Positions 55,345 through 63,348 of a stretch of 64,000 nt of DNA are shown in pieces. The stretch is taken from NCBI GenBank assembly GCA_937120475.1, contig CAKZJV010000007.1:1752068-1816067 (forward strand), written 5' to 3'. Origin of the DNA: an uncultured Cryomorphaceae bacterium. Lineage in GTDB: Bacteria > Bacteroidota > Bacteroidia > Flavobacteriales > Schleiferiaceae. The position numbers and the translations under genes were made by a program. Below the pieces are notes generated by a model, which did not search any database, had not been told where the DNA came from, and worked only from the letters and a program-made list of their open reading frames with translations. Position 1 is the stretch's first letter; every line of letters starts with the position of its first letter.

Positions 55345-56688
55345 ATGATGAATAAAATCCTGATCAAAAACGCCAGGATAGTTAACGAAGGCTCAGTAAT
55401 TGAGGGTGACCTTTTTATTGAAGGTGAGCGGGTAGCGCGCATCGACAGTCATATAAGTCAAAAGGATAACAACACCCAGGTTTATGATGTTTCCGGTCGT
55501 TATGTACTTCCCGGCCTTATCGATGACCAGGTTCACTTCAGGGAACCGGGACTGACCCATAAAGCCAATATCGCCACTGAATCAAGGGCCGCAGTGGCCG
55601 GTGGCATTACCTCCTACATCGAACAACCCAATACCAACCCTCCGGCCGTAAACCTGCAACTGCTGGAAGAAAAGTACAACATAGCCGCCCAAAGCTCCGT
55701 GGCCAACTACGGCTTTAATCTGGGTGCCACCAACGATAATATAGAGGAGCTGAAAAAGGCCGACCCCCGGCTGATACCCGGCACCAAGGTTTTTATGGGC
55801 AGCAGTACCGGGAATATGCTGGTGGATGAGCAAAAAGCCCTGGAGGCCATTTTTTCAGAAAGCCCCTTACCGGTGATTACCCATTGCGAAGATGAGGCTA
55901 CCATCCGTGAGAACCTCGAACGCTACTCCGCCATATACGGTGACGATATTCCCATGAAATTCCACCCGGATATTCGCAGTCGCGAGGCTTGCCTTTTGTC
56001 TTCTTCAAGAGCAGTAGAGTTGGCTCAAAAACACAATACCCGCCTGCACATATACCACATTAGTACGGCTGAGGAAACAGAGTTATTCAGCAACAAGTTG
56101 CCACTCAAGGAAAAAAGGATTACCGCTGAAGCCTGCATCCACCACCTTTGGTTTTCCGATGAAGACTACGAAGAAAAGGGCAGCCTCATAAAGTGGAACC
56201 CGGCCGTAAAAAGCGAAAGTGACCGCGAGGCGATATTGGAGGCGGTACTGGATGACCGGATCGATGTTATAGCCACGGATCACGCCCCGCATACCTGGGA
56301 AGAAAAGCAAAATCCTTATACGAAAGCTCCTTCAGGCGGACCATTGGTGCAACATGCTTTACCAGCCCTCATGGAGTTTGTAAGGGATGAAAAAATGAGC
56401 ATCGAAACCCTGGTGCAAAAGGCCTGTCACAACCCGGCTATACTCTTTAATATTAAAGAAAGGGGCTTTTTACGTGAAGGTTATTTTGCCGATTTTGTTA
56501 TTGTGGATGCGGCTCAACCCTGGACGGTAAGCAAAGAAAATATTCTCTCCAAATGCGGATGGTCGCCCTTTGAAGGCACTACCTTCCGTTCGCGGGTTAC
56601 CCGTACTTTTGTAAACGGCCGTATGGTTTTCGACAATGGTAAGATCATTGATAATTTCCTGGGAAAACGCCTCGCCTTTGATCGCTAA
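55345..56688 (+). CDS. pyrC: Dihydroorotase
   Basis: 447 aa (or one less from ATG 55348). It belongs to the dihydroorotase/allantoinase group of amidohydrolases. Motifs: GLIDDQVHFREPGLTHK, KVFMGSSTGNM (bridging Lys), VITHCED, LHIYHIST and DVIATDHAPHT. The first metal-binding His of the usual HxH is Gln62 here (DQVH). It closes carbamoyl-aspartate to dihydroorotate in pyrimidine synthesis. The DUF4296 gene overlaps its last 11 nt. Confidence 0.92.
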   Translation: MMNKILIKNARIVNEGSVIEGDLFIEGERVARIDSHISQKDNNTQVYDVSGRYVLPGLIDDQVHFREPGLTHKANIATESRAAVAGGITSYIEQPNTNPPAVNLQLLEEKYNIAAQSSVANYGFNLGATNDNIEELKKADPRLIPGTKVFMGSSTGNMLVDEQKALEAIFSESPLPVITHCEDEATIRENLERYSAIYGDDIPMKFHPDIRSREACLLSSSRAVELAQKHNTRLHIYHISTAEETELFSNKLPLKEKRITAEACIHHLWFSDEDYEEKGSLIKWNPAVKSESDREAILEAVLDDRIDVIATDHAPHTWEEKQNPYTKAPSGGPLVQHALPALMEFVRDEKMSIETLVQKACHNPAILFNIKERGFLREGYFADFVIVDAAQPWTVSKENILSKCGWSPFEGTTFRSRVTRTFVNGRMVFDNGKIIDNFLGKRLAFDR

Positions 56689-57118
56689 AAAATTAATTTA
56701 TGGCTTCATCCTTACCGCTCTCATTGCCTGCTCGGGACGTGAAAAAATGAAGGTTCCCAAGGATGTATTGCCCCGCCAGGAAATGGTGGCCGTACTTACC
56801 GATATCCATTTGGTAGAAGGGGCAAAACTCGGGCGCAAGATTATGGGAGATACGGTACTCGTAGATGTTTACTTTGAGAAGGTTTACGAAAAACACCATC
56901 TCACCAAGGAAGATTTTGAACGTAGTTTCGATTTTTACTCTACTTATCCGGATGAAATGGATAAGATGTATGAGCAGGTGATCGAAAACCTGAATTCCAT
57001 TGAAGTAGCTTCACCGCGTTGGGAAGACCAGGTAGAAAAACAGGAAATGGAAGTGGATAGTATCGGTACCATGGAGGCACCGGACAGCACTAAGGGAACC
57101 CCACTGAAGAAGGACTAA
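56678..57118 (+). CDS. DUF4296 family lipoprotein
   Basis: 146 aa from TTG 56678, which overlaps the pyrC end. This start gives a proper SPII signal MIAKKLIYGFILTALIAC with Cys18. The longer open frame to 56636 would add an unlikely N-terminus inside pyrC. The domain (MVAVLTDIHLVEGA ... VYEKHHLTKEDFERSFDFYSTYPDEM as separate blocks) matches DUF4296, a Bacteroidota family without known function. pyrC-DUF4296 adjacency is, as far as I know, recurrent in this phylum. It converges with the epimerase gene with a 4-nt overlap. Confidence 0.82.
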   Translation: MIAKKLIYGFILTALIACSGREKMKVPKDVLPRQEMVAVLTDIHLVEGAKLGRKIMGDTVLVDVYFEKVYEKHHLTKEDFERSFDFYSTYPDEMDKMYEQVIENLNSIEVASPRWEDQVEKQEMEVDSIGTMEAPDSTKGTPLKKD

Positions 57119-58128
57119 GCCTCAGGCCATTTGCGATATTCATGGGTAATATCACGCACCGTTTCCTTTACCGGCCTGAACTCAAATTGCAGTTGCTTTT
57201 TAACTTTATCATTCTCGTAGTAATAGGTGCTTTGAGCGGTTCGTGCCGTTTCCCGGGTAACCACGGGCTTTTTTCCCGTAAAGAAGGAACGCAATTTTTC
57301 AATGCGCCAAATAATACCGCTGAGCCAGGGTTGCACTTCCTTATGGGGTGTTTTTACCCCCAGGCTATGAGCCACGTATTCGAAAAACTTTTTGTAGCTG
57401 ATATTTTCAGCGGCTACCACAAACCTTTCGCCCTTAATATCGCTTTCCATCAAGCGGATCATAATGCTGACCACATCCCGTACATCCACGTAGGCATTAG
57501 CCCCCAGGGTATAGTATTTAAAGCCCCCGGCTATAGTATGAAACAAAGCTGAACTTCCCTGGGTCCAGTGGCCGGCCCCCAGGATGATGGAAGGGTTCAC
57601 AATTACGGCATTCAAACCCTCTTGTATTCCTCTCCAAACCTCCAGCTCCGAAAGGTATTTGCTCTTGGCATATACGCTGTTCTGCTTGCCGTCCACCCAA
57701 CTGCTTTTCTCATCAATGTGGCCTGATTGAGATTTTCGCCCTAAAGCGGCAACGCTACTTACATGAACCAGTTTTTCAATCGGAAAATCCAGGGTTGCAT
57801 TCACCAGGTTGGCGGTAATAGTAGGGTTTACTTCCATGAGTTTATCCTGGTCGGAAGAATCGAAACTTACCAGGGCAGCACAGTGATATACCTGCGTAAC
57901 ACCCTCCAGGAGCTTTTCAAATACCGTTACATCCAGCAGGTCGGCCTCTTGCCATTCCAGGTTCTCCAGAATTTCGGGAGGGTCGGGTTTGTAGTATTCA
58001 AGAGCTTTTTCCAATACCGAACGGTCTGAACCTTTTCGAAAAGTGGCCCGCACCTTTTTACCTTCCCGCAATAACTGCCGGATCAAATGTGAGCCTAGTA
58101 AGCCTGTACCTCCGGTAACCAAAATCAT
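57115..58128 (-). CDS. NAD-dependent epimerase/dehydratase (extended SDR)
   Basis: 337 aa. The nucleotide-binding start is MILVTGGTGLLGSH, with HVSSVAALG and the catalytic YAKSK (Tyr-x3-Lys). The substrate-binding half resembles dihydroflavonol reductase-like and 3-beta-HSD-like SDRs, so the substrate is unclear. There is a TATATTTG -7-like box at 58153-58146 on the minus strand, divergent from tyrS. Confidence 0.88.
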   Translation of the reverse strand: MILVTGGTGLLGSHLIRQLLREGKKVRATFRKGSDRSVLEKALEYYKPDPPEILENLEWQEADLLDVTVFEKLLEGVTQVYHCAALVSFDSSDQDKLMEVNPTITANLVNATLDFPIEKLVHVSSVAALGRKSQSGHIDEKSSWVDGKQNSVYAKSKYLSELEVWRGIQEGLNAVIVNPSIILGAGHWTQGSSALFHTIAGGFKYYTLGANAYVDVRDVVSIMIRLMESDIKGERFVVAAENISYKKFFEYVAHSLGVKTPHKEVQPWLSGIIWRIEKLRSFFTGKKPVVTRETARTAQSTYYYENDKVKKQLQFEFRPVKETVRDITHEYRKWPEA

Positions 58129-58214
58129 ATCAACCGAATAAGTGCCAAATATAAATCAAGGTATCCGGATGAATTGTAGGCCGGGCTAAAGTTGTTCAAG
58201 TATTCCCTTTCTTT

Positions 58215-58236
58215 GGCAGGCTCTACCTGCCTTTTT
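58215..58236 (+). terminator. Hairpin plus T-run upstream of the tyrS promoter
   Basis: Perfect stem GGCAGG/CCTGCC with a 5-nt CTCTA loop followed by TTTTT. It points in the plus direction although no plus-strand gene ends nearby; the closest is the DUF4296 gene, 1.1 kb upstream across the antisense epimerase. It may stop read-through antisense to the epimerase, or act as an attenuator if tyrS transcription begins upstream. Confidence 0.6.
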
Positions 58237-58250
58237 CCGATTATTGATTT

Positions 58251-58258
58251 TAAATTTG
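58251..58258 (+). promoter_or_regulatory. Putative -7 box (TAAATTTG) of tyrS
   Basis: TAAATTTG fits the consensus and lies 20 nt before the chosen ATG at 58279. No clear TTTG at the right distance. Confidence 0.45.
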
Positions 58259-58278
58259 CCCCTTATAAAGCACAGGTA

Positions 58279-59556
58279 ATGAAAAACTTTGTGGACGAAC
58301 TCCGCTGGAGAGGCATGTTACATGACATTATGCCCGGAACCGAAGAACTGTTGAATAAGGAAATGGTTTCCGGTTACATTGGTTTTGACCCGACAGCCGA
58401 TTCGTTGGGTGTAGGTAATATGGTGCAGATAATGACCCTGGTACATTTTCAAAGGGCCGGGCACAAACCTTATGCCCTGGTTGGGGGAGCCACCGGAAGA
58501 GTAGGTGATCCTTCCGGAAAGTCGCAAGAACGTAATCTCCTTTCTCCCGAAGAAATAAATTACAACCTGGAGCGGCAAAAAGCCCAATTGGAGAAGTTCC
58601 TCGACTTTGGAAATCAGCCTAACTCTGCTGAAATTGTTAACAACTACGATTGGTTCAAGGATTTTTACTTCCTGGATTTTATCAGGGATACCGGAAAACA
58701 CATCAGCGTAAATTACATGATGGCCAAGGATTCGGTAAAAAACCGCCTGGAGTCCGGAATGTCTTTCACGGAATTCACCTATCAACTAATTCAGGGTTAT
58801 GATTTTTACCACTTGCACCAGGCACACCAGGTAAAACTACAGATGGGCGGTAGCGACCAATGGGGCAATATTACCACCGGCACCGAGCTGATCCGCAGGA
58901 AAGGAGCGGGTGAGGCATTTGCCCTTACCACTCCTCTTATTAAAAAGGCTGACGGCACCAAATTCGGCAAATCGGAAAAAGGGAACATTTGGCTGGACCC
59001 CGAAAAAACCAGTCCTTATGAGTTTTACCAGTTTTGGCTTAATGCGGCTGATGCGGACTGTCAAACCTATATCAAGATCTTTTCACTTAAAGATCAGAAC
59101 GAAATTGAAACACTGATTGCTGAACACCAACAGGAGCCTCATTTACGTAAATTACAAAAAGCCCTGGCTGAAGAAATTACGGAACGTGTACACGGCAAAA
59201 ATGAATTGGAAAACGCCATTGAGGCCTCCAACATACTTTTTGGTAATGCCACCGAAGAAGCTCTTCGAAAATTGAATGAGAAAACCCTTTTAGCCGTTTT
59301 TGCCGGTGTGCCCCAACATGAGGTAAACACCCAAAAGTTAAAGGAGGGAATTCCCATTGTGGAATTCCTGGCCGAGGAAACTGCTATTTTCCCATCCAAA
59401 GGAGAAGCCCGTAAAATGGTTCAGGGCAATGGCATTAGTATCAATAAAAGCAAGGTCGGTATGGATAAAGTGGTTACGGAAGAAGACCTCATCAATCGAA
59501 AATATGTACTCACCCAACGGGGCAAAAGGAATTATTTCTTAATCTTGTTCAACTGA
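58279..59556 (+). CDS. tyrS: Tyrosyl-tRNA synthetase with altered HIGH motif
   Basis: 425 aa from ATG 58279 ([14 protein letters not shown]), the family's normal start; the frame open to 58192 is not TyrRS-like. Class I features: [24 protein letters not shown] as KFGKS, a helical anticodon domain and a C-terminal S4 domain ([17 protein letters not shown]). The HIGH box reads Gly44-Val-Gly-Asn47, so both His residues are missing, whereas the preceding Thr39 is kept. No other tyrS is seen in the window. Otherwise it is a normal, full-length synthetase. Confidence 0.93.
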   Translation: MKNFVDELRWRGMLHDIMPGTEELLNKEMVSGYIGFDPTADSLGVGNMVQIMTLVHFQRAGHKPYALVGGATGRVGDPSGKSQERNLLSPEEINYNLERQKAQLEKFLDFGNQPNSAEIVNNYDWFKDFYFLDFIRDTGKHISVNYMMAKDSVKNRLESGMSFTEFTYQLIQGYDFYHLHQAHQVKLQMGGSDQWGNITTGTELIRRKGAGEAFALTTPLIKKADGTKFGKSEKGNIWLDPEKTSPYEFYQFWLNAADADCQTYIKIFSLKDQNEIETLIAEHQQEPHLRKLQKALAEEITERVHGKNELENAIEASNILFGNATEEALRKLNEKTLLAVFAGVPQHEVNTQKLKEGIPIVEFLAEETAIFPSKGEARKMVQGNGISINKSKVGMDKVVTEEDLINRKYVLTQRGKRNYFLILFN

Positions 59557-59636
59557 GCAAATTAAAATTCCCGGATTTTAAGCCTAAACAATTTACCGGT
59601 AGCCAGGCTTATAAGTACGAATAATGAAAATTACCA

Positions 59637-60179
59637 TTGACAAGGTTTAGTGCTAAAATAACCGAGGACAATCTCATAGAAGAGTTTAAAGCGGGCAATA
59701 AGGCTGCTTTAAACTATATCTATGATGCTTACTCGGGTGCCTTGTACGGTACAATTATCAAGATAACCGGAAATGAGGAACAAAGCCGCGATCTTTTGCA
59801 GGAAGCCTTTGTAAAGATTTGGAAAAAAGCGGAAAATTACGACCCGGATAAGGGCGCTCTATACACGTGGATGATCAATTTAACGAGAAACTTATGTATT
59901 GATTATCTGCGCTCTAAGAAATTTAAGAATACACAAAAGAACCAGTCATTGGATAATCACGTATATAGCCTTGAAAGCAACAGACGTTTTGATCCTCAAC
60001 ACATTGGTTTGAACGAGTTGCTCAAACGCCTCCCAGACGAACAGCAACAAGTGATTTACTATTCCTATTTCCAGGGTTATACCCAAAAAGAAATTTCGGA
60101 AGAGTTGGATATACCCTTGGGTACTGTAAAAAGTAGAGCTAAGGCAGCACTTGAAAAATTAAAAAAAGTGTTTAATTGA
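59637..60179 (+). CDS. ECF-type RNA polymerase sigma factor
   Basis: 180 aa. Region 2 (GALYGTIIKITGNEEQSRDLLQEAFVKIWKKA split over two helices) and region 4 (YYSYFQGYTQKEISEELDIPLGTVKSR) are clear. The start is TTG 59637, since an in-frame stop lies at 59625. An 8-codon frame (ATG 59624 to TAG 59650) overlaps this start in another frame and might couple translation. The anti-sigma gene follows after 11 nt. Probably controls envelope or oxidative stress genes, judging from the anti-sigma type. Confidence 0.92.
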   Translation: MTRFSAKITEDNLIEEFKAGNKAALNYIYDAYSGALYGTIIKITGNEEQSRDLLQEAFVKIWKKAENYDPDKGALYTWMINLTRNLCIDYLRSKKFKNTQKNQSLDNHVYSLESNRRFDPQHIGLNELLKRLPDEQQQVIYYSYFQGYTQKEISEELDIPLGTVKSRAKAALEKLKKVFN

Positions 60180-60190
60180 GTATTTGAACG

Positions 60191-61030
60191 GTGGACGTTA
60201 GAGAATACATAGAATCAGGAATTATTGAAGCCTACGCGATGGGAATGCTGGTTGGTGCGGATGCCCGGGAGGTAGAGCGCATGGCCGATGAACACCCTGA
60301 GGTGCGCACAGCCATTCGTGATGCACAATCTTCTTTGAACTCACTCACTCAGGCCTATGCTGTTAATCCTAAACCTGAATGGAAGGATGATATTTTAAAT
60401 GCCGCCTTTACCTCTAAAGGTGGTGAGCCGGTTTCCGATAACTCCGGTGATTCGAAGGTTCGTAAACTGGAAAGTTCTGAAGAAAGCCAGAAAAGCAACG
60501 GGTTCAATTGGGCCATTGCAGCATCCATTGCCTTACTCATTAGCCTGGGAATTAACGTATTCCAATACCTTTCCTTAAATGATTTCAAAAGTGAGCTGGC
60601 CGCTACAAATATGCGCCTGGCCGAGCTGGAAGAAAGTCAGCAGGTTATGGTTGCCAACTATCGTGAGGCCAATCAGCAACTGGCCGTACTTACCGATCCC
60701 AGCACGGCTAACTTTATAATGAAAGGCGTACAAGGTCGTGATCCTGAATTCAGAGCCGATGTGTTTTGGAATGCCCAAACAGAAATGGTTTATCTGAACG
60801 TAAGAAACTTACCCACTGCCCCTACCGGCAAGCAATACCAATTGTGGGCCCTTAAAGACGGTAAGCCCATTGATATGGGTGTATTTGATGGTATTGACCC
60901 CGAAAGAGCCTTACAGGAAATGGGCCGGGTGCCCGGAGCACAGGCTTTTGCCGTTACCCTGGAGCCAGAAGGCGGTTCTGTTAACCCTACCCTGGAGGAG
61001 ATGTACGTTTACGGCACTCTTAACTCCTGA
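60191..61030 (+). CDS. Membrane-bound anti-sigma factor (RskA/anti-sigma-K type)
   Basis: 279 aa from a GTG start. The cytoplasmic N-terminal part (about 1-100) includes the zinc-less sigma-binding region EYIESGIIEAYAMGML. One membrane helix spans about residues 107-127 (WAIAASIALLISLGINVFQ), followed by a periplasmic anti-sigma-K domain (TPAGKQYQLWALKDGKPID-like, then AFAVTLEPEGGSVNPT). It holds the ECF sigma factor inactive until proteolysis or ligand binding. It is directly downstream of that sigma gene. Confidence 0.92.
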   Translation: MDVREYIESGIIEAYAMGMLVGADAREVERMADEHPEVRTAIRDAQSSLNSLTQAYAVNPKPEWKDDILNAAFTSKGGEPVSDNSGDSKVRKLESSEESQKSNGFNWAIAASIALLISLGINVFQYLSLNDFKSELAATNMRLAELEESQQVMVANYREANQQLAVLTDPSTANFIMKGVQGRDPEFRADVFWNAQTEMVYLNVRNLPTAPTGKQYQLWALKDGKPIDMGVFDGIDPERALQEMGRVPGAQAFAVTLEPEGGSVNPTLEEMYVYGTLNS

Positions 61031-61043
61031 TTTCCCTTTCTAC

Positions 61044-61793
61044 CTATAAGCTCAGAAAAGTATAAAGAATGGTATTTTCCACCAGGTCCTTGGAGGATGC
61101 CGGAGGTTTATAAAGGTAGATTACGTGAAAGGGTGGCTCATCAAACTCTTCCTTAATTTTAGGTGCAGTAGCCGAGTGGTCATTGGTAATAATAGCGTAA
61201 GGGCTGGTTTCACCCCGGAACACCATAATAACCCGGAAATCCTTTTCTTCATCCGCAGTTTTATGTTGCTCGCGCATGGCATAGGCCGTTAGATCTTCAA
61301 AGGTGCGTTCCTCGAAATCATAGCGGTCAAAAAGCTCTTTAAAACCTTCAAATTGTTCGGTGCGGTTTCTTACCGCAAGCAATTCACTGATCCTTTGCTC
61401 AGGAATAGAACCTTCCTCTATTTTAGTTTTAAAAATATAGCCCTCCAGTATTACTATTACGCGCGCTTCTTTTCTAAAACCTTCTGTTATGCGCTTGTCC
61501 TTCACCTTGACTTCTTTCAGCACCTCCCCTATTTTTTCGCCCTCTTCATTTTTAAGCACCGTTCCGGGGTATAGATATTTATCGTCAGGAAGGTCTTCCT
61601 TACCTACCCATGCTTCCCTGCGCACTTTATACCATCCTTCCTCAGGCTCGTAGGAGTACAAGGCAAGGCCCGCATTAAGTTTAAACAAGGGGTCACCGTT
61701 GGGTTCCGATAAAATCCGGGTTTCTTCTTCCAGTATCTGGGCCTGAAGTAAGCCCGCAATGAAGAGACAAAGTACAGTACTGATTTTTTTCAT
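61044..61793 (-). CDS. Exported protein with SH3-like start, unknown function
   Basis: 249 aa. Signal peptide MKKISTVLCLFIAGLLQAQ. The first mature segment (TRILSEPNGDPLFKLNAGLALYSYEPEEGWYKVRREAWVG) has the spacing of a bacterial SH3 domain. A charged middle part and a C-terminal part with RVIMVFRGETSPYAIITNDHS follow. No catalytic motif recognised. It lies 12 nt downstream of the acyl-protein synthetase gene, same strand, and converges with the anti-sigma gene. Confidence 0.75.
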   Translation of the reverse strand: MKKISTVLCLFIAGLLQAQILEEETRILSEPNGDPLFKLNAGLALYSYEPEEGWYKVRREAWVGKEDLPDDKYLYPGTVLKNEEGEKIGEVLKEVKVKDKRITEGFRKEARVIVILEGYIFKTKIEEGSIPEQRISELLAVRNRTEQFEGFKELFDRYDFEERTFEDLTAYAMREQHKTADEEKDFRVIMVFRGETSPYAIITNDHSATAPKIKEEFDEPPFHVIYLYKPPASSKDLVENTILYTFLSL

Positions 61794-61805
61794 GTTTCTT
61801 TCAAT

Positions 61806-62807
61806 TTACACCACCATAAGGTTACAGCCCCGGATATCCGCATGATCAAAACGCCCCATTACCTCAAAGCGTCCATCCTTATGTTTTCTACCCAGATCCT
61901 GGGTTTCAATAAAGGCACAACTATCAACGTTAGCCAGGTCAATAATATTGATTCCCCCGGTTTTACCCAAGGGAGCGTACGTAAAGGGGTCGGCCGTTTC
62001 GCGTATCATAACCTGCATCCAGGGAGGGGTTTCAAAAAGTCCTTCCCTTTTGGCATAAGCCTGCGAAAGCAGCTCCGTCATACCATACTCGGAATGAACC
62101 TGCGGCACACCAAAGGCCTGCTGCAGTTTAGCATGTACATCGTTACGTACCATTTCTTTCCGCCTTCCTTTCATTCCCCCCGTTTCCATTACCATCAGCT
62201 CCTCCCAGGGCAATTGTTGTTCTTCAGCCAGGTCCAGCAACGCAAAAGTTACGCCCAGCAATAACACCTTTTTACCTGATTTTAGTTTTTTATCGATCAG
62301 CGGTAGCAATACGTGGTATTCATCCAGGTAAAAACCACTTTCCCGATCTCCGCTTTCCTCAATCAGTTTTTCCACCATAAAGATAAGGGACGAACCTTCA
62401 CGTTCCAGGTAAGAAGGTAGTAAACCCAGTATGCAGTAATTTTCAGGCCGCCCGTAAAATTGTTCGAAAGCTCTTTTAAAAACCTGCTGATACCAACCTA
62501 CATCTCTTACCCAATGCCGGCTGGTATTTTTACCGCTGGTGCCCGAACTGATGAATACGGTTTGGGCTTTAAAGCGAGTGGTGGTAAGCTCAAAATTCTT
62601 GAAAAATTCAATGGGTATAAACGGAATATCCGTCAACAACTGTATGGAATCAATCTTACGCCCCAGATGCTCCAGATAATTTGCATATACCGGATTGTGC
62701 TGAGCCTGGTATCGAAATAGTTCCAGGGCAAGCTGGCTAAATTCCTCCGGGGTGGCAATATCAAAAATCCTATTTTTGAAATATTGATGATCAGGCAACG
62801 TTTTCAA
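61806..62807 (-). CDS. LuxE/acyl-protein synthetase-like adenylating enzyme
   Basis: 333 aa. The AMP-forming signature FISSGTSGKNTSRHW (about residues 85-100) and later HSEYGMTELLSQAYA with GRFDHADIRGCN match the LuxE / acyl-protein synthetase group of the ANL fold. LuxE activates fatty acids as acyl-AMP and holds the acyl on a Cys. Here there are no lux genes, so it probably activates a carboxylate for another purpose. It forms a two-gene unit with the exported protein gene downstream. Confidence 0.85.
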   Translation of the reverse strand: MKTLPDHQYFKNRIFDIATPEEFSQLALELFRYQAQHNPVYANYLEHLGRKIDSIQLLTDIPFIPIEFFKNFELTTTRFKAQTVFISSGTSGKNTSRHWVRDVGWYQQVFKRAFEQFYGRPENYCILGLLPSYLEREGSSLIFMVEKLIEESGDRESGFYLDEYHVLLPLIDKKLKSGKKVLLLGVTFALLDLAEEQQLPWEELMVMETGGMKGRRKEMVRNDVHAKLQQAFGVPQVHSEYGMTELLSQAYAKREGLFETPPWMQVMIRETADPFTYAPLGKTGGINIIDLANVDSCAFIETQDLGRKHKDGRFEVMGRFDHADIRGCNLMVV

Positions 62808-62829
62808 TCCAATCAGCGTTAATACTTAT

Positions 62830-63348
62830 ATGCACGGGCAATTTTCAAAAATACTATTCTGCGGTTTGATGCTTTTACCGTTTATCGCGTGTAAAAAAAA
62901 CGCACAGTTCAGTGACAAACCTTTCCTGGAATACAAAGCCTACCGTTTTGTAAACAGTCAGGACACCACAACCAACCGCAGGAGCATTGAGTTCACTATT
63001 TATTTTACCGATGGCGATGGCGATCTGGGCTCTGATGATGAACCTAAAGACTCCTGCGACACGTCCATCAACAACTTTTTTATCCGGTATTTTGAAAAGG
63101 TAGGGACCAACTTTGTAGAGGTACAACCCCGGGATTCCTGCCTCCCCTTTGACAGTCGTATTCCGGATATCACCCCGGGAGGTTCCAACCCGGTTTTGGA
63201 GGGGGACATTATTACCTTTTTCGACTATAGTGGCTTTCCGGCCAATACTGATGTGGACTCTATCCGCTTTGAGTTTAAGGCCATCGACCGTGCCGGTAAC
63301 GAAAGCAACGTAAGCGTTACCCCTTCTATTCCTGCTCCTGGGCGTTAA
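62830..63348 (+). CDS. Small lipoprotein with Asp-rich turn, unknown function
   Basis: 172 aa. Lipobox Cys21 (LLPFIAC) followed by KKN. Beta-sandwich-like body with the acidic loop FTDGDGDLGSDDEP, likely to bind calcium, and a terminal strand DSIRFEFKAIDRAGNESN. A Bacteroidota-type conserved lipoprotein of unknown role. The last 23 nt overlap the converging Na/Pi cotransporter gene. It is divergent from the LuxE-like gene with only 22 nt between start codons. Confidence 0.8.
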   Translation: MHGQFSKILFCGLMLLPFIACKKNAQFSDKPFLEYKAYRFVNSQDTTTNRRSIEFTIYFTDGDGDLGSDDEPKDSCDTSINNFFIRYFEKVGTNFVEVQPRDSCLPFDSRIPDITPGGSNPVLEGDIITFFDYSGFPANTDVDSIRFEFKAIDRAGNESNVSVTPSIPAPGR

